Source of the DNA: Sphingomonadales bacterium
GTDB taxonomy: Bacteria > Pseudomonadota > Alphaproteobacteria > Sphingomonadales > Sphingomonadaceae
Reading direction: 5' to 3'
Length of the DNA: 6,743 nt
Assembly: GCA_020200935.1 (NCBI GenBank)
Contig: JAIVHR010000021.1
Location: 1 to 6,743 of the forward strand
Shown: one piece after another, positions 1-5,035 of the stretch
Layout of the letters: each line of letters starts with the position of its first letter
Numbering within the stretch: the first letter of the stretch is position 1
Program-made: the position numbers and the translations under genes
Notes under the pieces: model-generated
What the model saw: the letters and a program-made list of their open reading frames with translations, nothing else
Told to the model about the DNA's origin: nothing
Database searches by the model: none

Positions 1-621
1 TATCACGATCGTGCCGCGATCGAGGCCGGCGCGCTCGCCGGACGCGGGCTCGAGATCGCCTGGGTGCGCGATATCGTCGATCTCTTCTTCATGCATGTTC
101 AGGGCAGCGGCATGCTGCGACTGCCCGACGGCTCGGCGATGCGCGTCGGCTATGCCGGTAACAACGGCTATGACTATACGAGCATCGGCGCGCTGATGCG
201 CGAGCGCGGGCTGCTCGAACCCGGCCAGACCACCTCGCAGGGCATCCAGGCCTGGCTGCGCGCGCATCCCGCCGAAGCGCGCGAGATCATGCAGGCGAAT
301 CGCCGCTACATCTTCTTCACCGCGTCGGACAATCCCGCGCCCGCCGGATCGATCGGCTATTACGTCACCCCGCGCGGGAGCGTCGCCGTTGATCCCGCCT
401 ATGTACCGCTCGGCGCGCCGGTGTTTCTCGACGTCGACCAGAATGTCGCCGACGGGATATGGGTGGCGCAGGATACCGGCGCCGCGATCCGCGGCCCCAA
501 CCGTTTCGACACTTATTGGGGCAGCGGCGAAAGCGCCCACGACATCGCCGGCGGCATGGCCGGGCGCGGGCGGGCCTATGTGCTCATCCCGCGCGTGTCG
601 GCGGTGCGGCTGGGATTGTGA
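1..621 (+). CDS. mltA: MltA-type membrane-bound lytic murein transglycosylase A, 3' part
   Basis: This is the C-terminal about 206 residues of a lytic transglycosylase. Such enzymes cleave the MurNAc-GlcNAc bond of peptidoglycan with formation of 1,6-anhydro-MurNAc, in the periplasm and usually anchored to the outer membrane. The frame is open from base 1, so the start and any lipoprotein signal lie outside the window. Visible family motifs are YHDRAAIE at the edge, then DLFFMHVQGSG, YAGNNGYDYTSIG and the C-terminal 3D (three-aspartate) domain. Its three aspartates are encoded at 391-393 (AVDPAYVPLG), 472-474 (AQDTGAAIRG) and 508-510 (RFDTYWGSG). By my recall of the E. coli enzyme, the third corresponds to the catalytic aspartate. 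The chain ends YVLIPRVSAVRLGL, a normal end for the family, so only the 5' side is truncated, and that is due to the window. In alphaproteobacteria mltA is often directly followed by an smr gene, as here, although a repeat-filled spacer separates them. Confidence 0.94.
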   Translation, partial: YHDRAAIEAGALAGRGLEIAWVRDIVDLFFMHVQGSGMLRLPDGSAMRVGYAGNNGYDYTSIGALMRERGLLEPGQTTSQGIQAWLRAHPAEAREIMQANRRYIFFTASDNPAPAGSIGYYVTPRGSVAVDPAYVPLGAPVFLDVDQNVADGIWVAQDTGAAIRGPNRFDTYWGSGESAHDIAGGMAGRGRAYVLIPRVSAVRLGL

Positions 622-630
622 GGAAGCATG

Positions 631-896
631 CTCACACAAAGACACAAAGACACTAAAGCGTCTTGGCGATGATCCCCTCGCGCGACCCGAAAAACACTTG
701 GGACCTATCCCTTTCAAACAAGGAACTGGAAAAGCCGTCACCCCAGCGCAGGCTGGGGTCTATCCCGGATACGCGAGCGCGAGACCGATGGCCGGGATAG
801 ATTTCAGCCTCCGCTGGAATGACGTGATCCCTTGTCCTGTCTTAGCCGAACCGGCCCGTCCGATTTGCTCTTTGTGGCTTTGTGTCTTTGTGCGAG
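631..896. repeat. Inverted pair of CACAAAG-type repeats flanking the mltA-smr spacer
   Basis: The left arm (631-656) and the right arm (871-896, read on the minus strand) match at 23 of 26 positions and share the identical 15-base core CACAAAGACACAAAG. The left core is at 635-649 and the right core at 878-892 on the opposite strand. Each arm is a degenerate tandem of an about 8-base unit (ACACAAAG or GCCACAAAG). The DNA between the arms encodes nothing convincing and contains a separate REP-like palindrome (736-824) that is not centred on the same axis. I see no target-site duplication outside the arms and no transposase. From memory, strings of the form CTTTGTGTCTTTGTG occur between genes in many unrelated bacteria, but I cannot name an established family for this copy. 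This entry together with the palindrome accounts for the 317-base gene-free stretch 622-938. Confidence 0.7.
736..824. repeat. REP-like palindrome, copy 1
   Basis: Two inverted half-sites make an imperfect 89-base palindrome. The left half (737-768) and the right half (823 back to 792 on the minus strand) match at 26 of 32 positions by hand alignment. Both begin GTCA and both end CTATCCCGG. Inside the left half is a small hairpin: CCCCAGC (741-747), a 4-base loop, and GCTGGGG (752-758). The half-sites fit the consensus GTCAYYCCNGCGNARGCNGG shared with the copies at 2618-2686 and 4277-4380. No T-tract follows, so it does not look like a standard intrinsic terminator, although it could block exonucleases or reduce readthrough after mltA. 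Confidence 0.82.
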
Positions 897-938
897 TCCC
901 CTTCGACATCAATTCGCCATCCAGGGTAAAGCCCACCC

Positions 939-1442
939 ATGCCGCGCAAGCTCTCCCCCGAGGAAGCCGCCCTCTGGGCCAGGGTTGTCGAGACGGTGGC
1001 GCCGCTCGATCGCAGCCCGGCCGAGCGCGACCGCGATCCGCCGCCGCCCGGGCCGCCGCTGAATGCGCCGCCCAAATCGCCGCGCAAATCGGCCAAGGGC
1101 CCGGGCACTACGCTCGATTCGCATTGGGACCGCAAGCTCGCGCGGGGGCAACTGGAGCCCGACCGGGTGATCGATCTCCACGGCCACAGCCTCGACGGAG
1201 CCTACCAATATCTCGATCGCGGCCTCGCCTCGGCGATCGCGGGCGAGGCGCGGCTCGTGCTGCTGATCACCGGCCATCCGCCAAAGGGCCGGGCGCCGAT
1301 CGAGCGCGGCAGAATCCGCGCCGCGGTCGGCGACTGGCTCGATGCCTCGCGCCATGCCGGCCACATCGCCGCCATCCGCCCGGCGCATCAACGCCATGGC
1401 GGCCGCGGCGCGTTGTATCTCGTGCTGCGGCGGCGGCGCTAG
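939..1442 (+). CDS. Smr-domain protein, putative nucleic-acid endonuclease
   Basis: The product is a 167-residue small MutS-related (Smr) protein. Smr domains are known as DNA or RNA nicking or endonuclease modules, for example the C-terminal domain of MutS2. The substrate of this stand-alone type is not established. The N-terminal part (1-35) starts PRKLSPEEAALWARVVETV, typical of the alphaproteobacterial group. A proline- and lysine-rich linker follows (about 33-55, DPPPPGPPLNAPPKSPRK). The Smr domain spans about 75-165 with DLHG at 79-82, LLITGHPPKG at 108-117 and HQRHGGRGALYLVLRR at 150-165. The usual TGKG-like motif is replaced here by TGHPPKG. The ATG at 939 is supported by the family-like N-terminus. 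AGGG at 923-926 is a weak ribosome binding site with a long 12-base gap. The stop codon is 4 bases from the dapE stop on the other strand, so there is no room for a terminator between them. Confidence 0.9.
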   Translation: MPRKLSPEEAALWARVVETVAPLDRSPAERDRDPPPPGPPLNAPPKSPRKSAKGPGTTLDSHWDRKLARGQLEPDRVIDLHGHSLDGAYQYLDRGLASAIAGEARLVLLITGHPPKGRAPIERGRIRAAVGDWLDASRHAGHIAAIRPAHQRHGGRGALYLVLRRRR

Positions 1443-1446
1443 CGCA

Positions 1447-2577
1447 TCAACCCAGCGCGCGGCCGATCACCGATTCGTAGATCCGCGTCAGTTGTTCCAG
1501 ATCCTCGACCGCCACCGCTTCGTCGAGCTTGTGCATCGTCGCGTTGAGCAGGCCGAATTCGACCACCGGGCAAAGCTTGTGCAGGAAGCGGGCGTCGGAC
1601 GTCCCGCCGCCAGTCGAGAGGGCGGGGGAGAGGCCGGTGACCTCGGTGATCGCCGCGCCGACCAGATCGGAGAGTTCTCCCGGCTCGGTGACGAAGGCCT
1701 CGCCCGAGATCGAGGCCTCGAAGCGCGATCCCGGCGCTTCCTCCTCGACGATCGCGCGCACCGCCTCGACCAGCGCATCGCCCTTGTGATGGACGTTGAA
1801 ACGGATGTTCAACCGCATGAAGACGCTGCCGGGGATCACATTGTGCGCCGGATTGTCGACATCGACGGTGGTGATTTCGAGGTTCGAGGGCTGGAACCAG
1901 TCATGCCCGTCATCGAGCGTCATTTCGTGCAGGCGGGAGGCGATGCGCATCGCCTTGGGGATCGGATTGTCGCCCTGATGCGGATAGGCGACATGCGCCT
2001 GGGTTCCCACGACATGGATGAACATGTTGACCGAGCCGCGCCGGCCGATCTTGATCGTGTCGCCGAGCCGGGCTTCCGAGGTCGGTTCGCCGATCAGGAT
2101 CATGTCGGGCTGGATGGCGCGCTCCGCCATCCAGTCGATCAGCGCGCGGGTACCATGGACCGCCGCGCCTTCCTCGTCGCCGGTGATGATCAGCGAGAGC
2201 GTGCCGCGATGGTCGCGCCGGCGCGCGGCGCCAGCGGCGAAACAGGCGATCGCGCCCTTCATGTCGACCGCGCCGCGGCCATAGAGCAGCCCGCCGCGCT
2301 GTTCGGGCTCGAACGGATAGCTGGCCCAGCCCGCGCCGGGCGGCACGACGTCGGTGTGGCCGGCAAAAGCAAAATGCGGTCCGCCGGAACCACGCGTCGC
2401 GAAGAGATTGGGCACCGGCCCGTCGGGCGGTGCGCCGGCCTCGAAGCGATGGACCTCGAAACCCTGCGCCGACAGCGTTTCTTCGAGCAACGCTTGCGCC
2501 CCGCCCTCCTCGGGCGTGACGCTCGGGCAGGCGATCAGATCGGCGGCAAGCGCGACGGGGTCGATTGTGTCGGACAT
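1447..2577 (-). CDS. dapE: Succinyl-diaminopimelate desuccinylase
   Basis: DapE is a cytoplasmic dinuclear zinc hydrolase. It converts N-succinyl-LL-2,6-diaminopimelate to LL-diaminopimelate and succinate in the succinylase branch of lysine and meso-DAP synthesis. The product has 376 residues, the usual DapE length. M20 peptidase-family residues are all in place: H74 and D76 in FAGHTDVVPPG, D105 in GRGAVDMKG, E135-E136 in TGDEEG, E164 in IGEPTS and H349 in ATMHK. By family knowledge E135 is the general base and H74, D105, E136, E164 and H349 are the metal ligands. The GRRGSVN and GGGTSDARF segments are also typical of DapE. The start MSDTIDPVALAADLIACPSVTP aligns with normal family starts, although no clear Shine-Dalgarno sequence precedes the ATG. 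The gene stands alone, convergent with smr and divergent from the cupin gene. ArgE-type deacetylases are relatives, but the motifs and length favour DapE. Confidence 0.96.
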   Translation of the reverse strand: MSDTIDPVALAADLIACPSVTPEEGGAQALLEETLSAQGFEVHRFEAGAPPDGPVPNLFATRGSGGPHFAFAGHTDVVPPGAGWASYPFEPEQRGGLLYGRGAVDMKGAIACFAAGAARRRDHRGTLSLIITGDEEGAAVHGTRALIDWMAERAIQPDMILIGEPTSEARLGDTIKIGRRGSVNMFIHVVGTQAHVAYPHQGDNPIPKAMRIASRLHEMTLDDGHDWFQPSNLEITTVDVDNPAHNVIPGSVFMRLNIRFNVHHKGDALVEAVRAIVEEEAPGSRFEASISGEAFVTEPGELSDLVGAAITEVTGLSPALSTGGGTSDARFLHKLCPVVEFGLLNATMHKLDEAVAVEDLEQLTRIYESVIGRALG

Positions 2578-2617
2578 GGGGCAGGGTGTAGGTGGAGAAG
2601 CGCTACAAAACTACCCT

Positions 2618-2686
2618 ACCGTCATCCCCGCGAAGGCGGGGATCCATGGAGATGACGGTGCCTTTCCCGCCTTCGGGGGAATGACG
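2618..2686. repeat. REP-like palindrome, copy 2, in the dapE-cupin divergent spacer
   Basis: The half-site starting GTCATCCCCGCGAAGGCGGG at 2621 faces a second half-site on the minus strand (2685 back to about 2662) that begins GTCATTCCCCCGAAGGCGGG. The left half contains a perfect hairpin with an 8-base stem, ATCCCCGC (2624-2631), loop GAAG and GCGGGGAT (2636-2643). A second perfect 9-base inverted repeat, ACCGTCATC (2618-2626) and GATGACGGT (2651-2659), can enclose that hairpin plus the palindrome TCCATGGA (2643-2650), giving an alternative branched fold. It fills about half of the 130-base spacer between the two diverging genes and ends 5 bases before the cupin Shine-Dalgarno sequence. Confidence 0.85.
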
Positions 2687-2691
2687 ATTTG

Positions 2692-2698
2692 AGGAAGG
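2692..2698 (+). promoter_or_regulatory. Ribosome binding site of the cupin gene
   Basis: AGGAAGG lies 9 bases before the ATG at 2708. It supports that start and shows that the REP-like palindrome just upstream (ending at 2686) would be in the mRNA leader if the promoter lies upstream of it. Confidence 0.65.
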
Positions 2699-2707
2699 CC
2701 GCCCGCC

Positions 2708-3172
2708 ATGCCCAAGCTCGATCTCGAAGCGATCCCGCAGACCAACGCCACCGGCTATCCGCCGCAATATGCCGACAAGGTGTGCGAACGCTGGTACCGG
2801 CGGCTCGCGCCGGCCGGGGGAATCGAGGATTTCGGCGTCAGCCATGTCGAGCTGAAGCCCGGCGCCTGGTCCTCGCAGCGCCATTGGCACGAGGGCGAGG
2901 ACGAATTCGTGGTGATGCTCTCGGGCGAGGCGGTGCTGGTCGACGATTCGGGCCGCACGCCGATGCGCGCCGGCGACTGCGCGGCTTTTCCGAAGGGCGA
3001 CCAGAACGGCCATGTGCTGATCAACGAGAGCGCCGAGCCCTGTATCTTCATCGCGGTCGGCAGGGTCGCCGAGACCGACTGCCACTATCCCGACATCGAC
3101 ATGCATCTCGACGCCTCGGTCGGCCGGCAACGGCGCAAGGACGGTAGCGAATTCGACCGGCCCGAAGGTTGA
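2708..3172 (+). CDS. Single-domain cupin protein (COG3837-like)
   Basis: A 154-residue protein with one cupin beta-barrel. Cupin motif 1 is complete: G52, then H59-x-H61 in SSQRHWHEGEDEF, E65 and G73. Motif 2 is also complete: G89, P95, G97, H102 and N106 in FPKGDQNGHVLIN. H59, H61, E65 and H102 are the expected four metal ligands, so binding of Fe, Mn or Zn is likely. The N-terminal GYPPQYADKVCERWYRRLAPAGGIEDFGV and the later TDCHYPDIDMHL resemble, from memory, the uncharacterised cupin group COG3837, whose reaction is not known. There is no signal peptide, so it is probably cytoplasmic. The gene is divergent from dapE but nothing shows a shared function. The TGA (3170-3172) is immediately followed by the stop codon of the opposing gene. 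The specific substrate cannot be assigned. Confidence 0.88.
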   Translation: MPKLDLEAIPQTNATGYPPQYADKVCERWYRRLAPAGGIEDFGVSHVELKPGAWSSQRHWHEGEDEFVVMLSGEAVLVDDSGRTPMRAGDCAAFPKGDQNGHVLINESAEPCIFIAVGRVAETDCHYPDIDMHLDASVGRQRRKDGSEFDRPEG

Positions 3173-3520
3173 CTATTCGCAGCCGCCGGACACTTCGAAC
3201 TTTTTCGATTTATTGGCACCGATTACCTCAATGCCTTCGCGGCCGATCACGCCCTCAAGCGGGATCACCAGTATGAAGGGCTTGATCGACGTGAGACAAA
3301 CACCCCCGGGCAGCGAACCGACAACCTCGATTCCCCAATAATCGGGACATTCGATGTAGATCAGCGGGATCAGACTGACGTCCATATTGGCGCACGGTGC
3401 TTCGCCCGAAACGATAAGAAAATGGGTTCCACCGACGGTGCCCGGGCGGACTTCCGCCTCTTCGAAATTTATGACTCGGATGCCGCTCGCCTTGATGTGA
3501 TTTTCTACCAGTTCCTTCAT
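3173..3520 (-). CDS. Unrecognised 115-residue protein, low GC
   Basis: I do not recognise this family. The product is a soluble-looking protein with no signal peptide and no clear transmembrane segment. Many alternating hydrophobic stretches (IRVINF, THFLIVSG, VSLIPLIYIE, WGIEVVG, PFILVIPLEG, GIEVIG) suggest a mainly beta fold. It has four cysteines (C43, C58, C75, C114), the last two residues from the C-terminus in SGGCE. Evidence that it is a real gene: GGAAGGA with its core 7 bases before the ATG, codon use with ATC and CTG dominant, and an end that meets the cupin stop without overlap. Its GC content is about 54 percent by my hand count, against about 65 percent in a sampled stretch of the neighbouring cupin gene, which hints at acquisition by transfer or at weak constraint. 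It lies 80 bases after the GST gene on the same strand and could be co-transcribed with it. Confidence 0.72.
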   Translation of the reverse strand: MKELVENHIKASGIRVINFEEAEVRPGTVGGTHFLIVSGEAPCANMDVSLIPLIYIECPDYWGIEVVGSLPGGVCLTSIKPFILVIPLEGVIGREGIEVIGANKSKKFEVSGGCE

Positions 3521-3527
3521 GATGTGA

Positions 3528-3534
3528 TCCTTCC
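3528..3534 (-). promoter_or_regulatory. Ribosome binding site of the unrecognised gene
   Basis: On the minus strand GGAAGGA is followed by 7 bases and then the ATG at 3518-3520. It is among the best Shine-Dalgarno sequences in the window and decides both that the small gene is translated and where it starts. Confidence 0.65.
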
Positions 3535-3600
3535 CCTTACTGAGTTGTGAAGGATAGCACCAACGGCGTCACAATAGAAGGTCAAGAACAGCGGGTATCG

Positions 3601-4263
3601 CTACTCCCCCGCTTCCTCATATTGCTCGATTACCCAGGGTTCGTCCTGCGCGGCTTCGATCCATTCGCGCACCCAGGGATGGCCGAGCATCGTCTCGACA
3701 TAGCCGTGGGCGAAGGGGGGAAGCTTGACCGAATAGGTGACGAAACGCGTGCAGACCGGCGCATACATGATGTCGGCGGCGGTGAAATCGCCGAACAGAT
3801 AGGGGTTCTCGCCGCCATAGCGCGCCCGCGCCTGCGCCCAGATCTGCAACACGCGGCCGATCTCGGCAGTGACATCGGCATCGATGGGTTTGGGCGGAAA
3901 GATCTTGCGGACATTCATCGGCAGCTCGCGTCGCAGCGCCGGGAAGCTCGAATGCATCTCGGCGGCCATCGAGCGCGCCATGCCGCGGGCGCCCTCGTCC
4001 TTGGGCCAGAAGCGGTCGCGCCCGACCTTGTCGGCGAGCCAGTCGATGATCGCCAGGCTGTCCCAGACCACCGTCTCGCCGTCCCACAGCACCGGCACCT
4101 TGCCCGAGGAGGCGGCGAATTCGTTGCCCTGGCGCTTCTTCTCCCAATCCTCGTTGAACAGCGGGACGGTCATCTCCTCGAAATGCAGGCCCGATTGCTT
4201 GCAGGCCAGCCAGCCGCGCATCGACCAGGAGGAATAGGCCTTGTTGCCGATGATGAGCTTCAT
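3601..4263 (-). CDS. Glutathione S-transferase family protein
   Basis: A 220-residue protein with the two-domain GST layout and normal length. The N-terminal thioredoxin-like domain (about 1-80) begins MKLIIGNKAYSSWSMRGWLA. The serines at 11-12 are candidates for the residue that activates glutathione. The glutathione-site loop GKVPVLWDGETVVWDSLAI carries the cis-proline P57 and D68-S69, where many GSTs have E-S. The helical C-terminal domain (about 90-210) contains the N-capping box FTAADIMYAPV (160-170). The sequence resembles the bacterial GST group with a KLIIGNKxYSSWSxRxW start, whose substrates are largely unknown. Conjugation, isomerisation or peroxide reduction are all possible, and I give no specific reaction. 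The ATG is supported by AAAGG (4270-4274) 6 bases upstream. The gene follows engB in the same direction, but a 126-base spacer with a REP-like palindrome separates them. Confidence 0.9.
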   Translation of the reverse strand: MKLIIGNKAYSSWSMRGWLACKQSGLHFEEMTVPLFNEDWEKKRQGNEFAASSGKVPVLWDGETVVWDSLAIIDWLADKVGRDRFWPKDEGARGMARSMAAEMHSSFPALRRELPMNVRKIFPPKPIDADVTAEIGRVLQIWAQARARYGGENPYLFGDFTAADIMYAPVCTRFVTYSVKLPPFAHGYVETMLGHPWVREWIEAAQDEPWVIEQYEEAGE

Positions 4264-4269
4264 CCTGAA

Positions 4270-4274
4270 CCTTT
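4270..4274 (-). promoter_or_regulatory. Ribosome binding site of the GST gene
   Basis: On the minus strand AAAGG lies 6 bases before the ATG at 4261-4263. The REP-like palindrome begins only about 2 bases further upstream. Confidence 0.6.
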
Positions 4275-4276
4275 CT

Positions 4277-4380
4277 TCGTCATTCCGGCCTTCGTCATTC
4301 CGGCGGAAGCCGGAATCTCGATCCGTCCGGCCGAACCGTTCCGTGAAGCGGCCTGAGATCCCGGCTTCCGCCGGGAGACG
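4277..4380. repeat. REP-like palindrome, copy 3, between engB and the GST gene
   Basis: A 14-base unit TTCGTCATTCCGGC is present twice in tandem (4277-4290 and 4291-4304). The second copy continues into a perfect hairpin, ATTCCGGC (4297-4304), loop GGAA and GCCGGAAT (4309-4316). At the other end an inverted half-site (4380 back to about 4355 on the minus strand) reads GTCTCCCGGCGGAAGCCGGG and contains its own 7-base stem, TCCCGGC (4359-4365) and GCCGGGA (4370-4376). Both halves fit the consensus of the other two copies. The right half has lost one base in GTCAT, and the left end has an extra partial half-site. No T-tract follows on either strand. Confidence 0.85.
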
Positions 4381-4389
4381 GCTGGCGCG

Positions 4390-5025
4390 TCAGCCTATCG
4401 CCTCGATCACGGCGCGGCGCAACTGTTCGACGCCCATGCCCTTCTCGGCCGAGGTGGTGAGCAGGCCGGGATGGGCGGCGGGGCGTTTGCGGGCCTCCTC
4501 GGCGACGCGCTGCTGCACATTTTCGAGATCGGATTTCTTGAGCTTGTCGGCCTTGGTCAGCACGAGGCCGTAATTGACCGCCGCCTCGTCGAGCATGTCC
4601 ATCAGCTCGCGGTCGCCGTCGCCGATGCCGCGCCTTGCGTCGATCAGCACCAGAGTGCGCTTGAGGTTGGCCCGGCCGCGCAGGAAATCGTTGACCAGGA
4701 AGCGCCAGCGTTTGGCGACTTGCGGCGGCGCCTTGGCGAAGCCGTAGCCCGGCATGTCGACGAGGCGGAAAGCGGGCGGATCGCCGACATCGAAGAAATT
4801 CAGCTCCTGCGTGCGGCCCGGCGTGTTGGAAGTGCGCGCCAGCCCCTTGCGGTTGGTCAGCGCATTCAGAAGCGTCGATTTGCCGACATTCGAGCGGCCG
4901 GCAAAGGCGATCTCGGGCAGGTCCGCCGCGGGCAGATAATCAAGCCCCGGCGCCGATTTGAGAAACGCGATCGGCCCCGAAAAAACGCGCCGCGCCGCTT
5001 GCTCGATCGCCGCCTGGTCGGTCAT
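4390..5025 (-). CDS. engB: Ribosome-biogenesis GTPase EngB (YihA/YsxC)
   Basis: EngB is a TRAFAC-class GTPase needed for assembly of the large ribosomal subunit in the cytoplasm. The product has 211 residues, the usual length. All G motifs are present: G1 GRSNVGKST (43-51), G2 in NTPGRTQ (67-73), G3 DMPG (90-93) followed by GYGFAKAP, G4 TKAD (157-160) and G5 SAEKG (192-196). The N-terminal FSGPIAFLKSAPGLDYLPAADLPEIAFAG is typical of EngB and separates it from Era and EngA. The ATG lies 10 bases after the yidC stop with only a weak Shine-Dalgarno sequence, which fits translation coupled to yidC in one transcript. The yidC-engB order is common in alphaproteobacteria. A palindromic repeat follows 9 bases after the stop. 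Confidence 0.97.
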   Translation of the reverse strand: MTDQAAIEQAARRVFSGPIAFLKSAPGLDYLPAADLPEIAFAGRSNVGKSTLLNALTNRKGLARTSNTPGRTQELNFFDVGDPPAFRLVDMPGYGFAKAPPQVAKRWRFLVNDFLRGRANLKRTLVLIDARRGIGDGDRELMDMLDEAAVNYGLVLTKADKLKKSDLENVQQRVAEEARKRPAAHPGLLTTSAEKGMGVEQLRRAVIEAIG

Positions 5026-5035
5026 GCGGCCCGCG

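Noticed and set aside
736..824. The palindrome after mltA as an intrinsic terminator.
   Set aside because: No run of T follows either stem, and the same element occurs between divergent genes where a terminator makes no sense.
389..1480. A 363-codon plus-strand frame running from mltA through the spacer into smr.
   Set aside because: It overlaps two recognised genes in another frame, crosses the repeat cassette, and its translation is low-complexity Arg/Ala/Pro.
1342..2655. A 437-codon open frame on the plus strand opposite dapE.
   Set aside because: It is a shadow of dapE: the minus strand carries a complete DapE with all metal ligands, while this frame is arginine- and aspartate-rich with no recognisable motif. 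Long antisense frames are common in GC-rich DNA.
3545..3574. TTGTGA and TCACAA inverted 6-base arms upstream of the unrecognised gene.
   Set aside because: The 18-base gap does not fit the CRP/FNR half-site spacing of about 4 to 6 bases, and such short arms are likely by chance in an 80-base spacer.
3554..3585. TTGACC (3580-3585) and TGCTAT (3554-3559) on the minus strand as a promoter for the unrecognised gene.
   Set aside because: The hexamers are 20 bases apart, too long for a normal sigma-70-type promoter, so I do not list it as a feature.
3547..4356. A 269-codon plus-strand frame opposite the GST gene.
   Set aside because: It is antisense to a complete GST with a ribosome binding site, has no recognisable domain, and its end simply translates the palindromic repeat.
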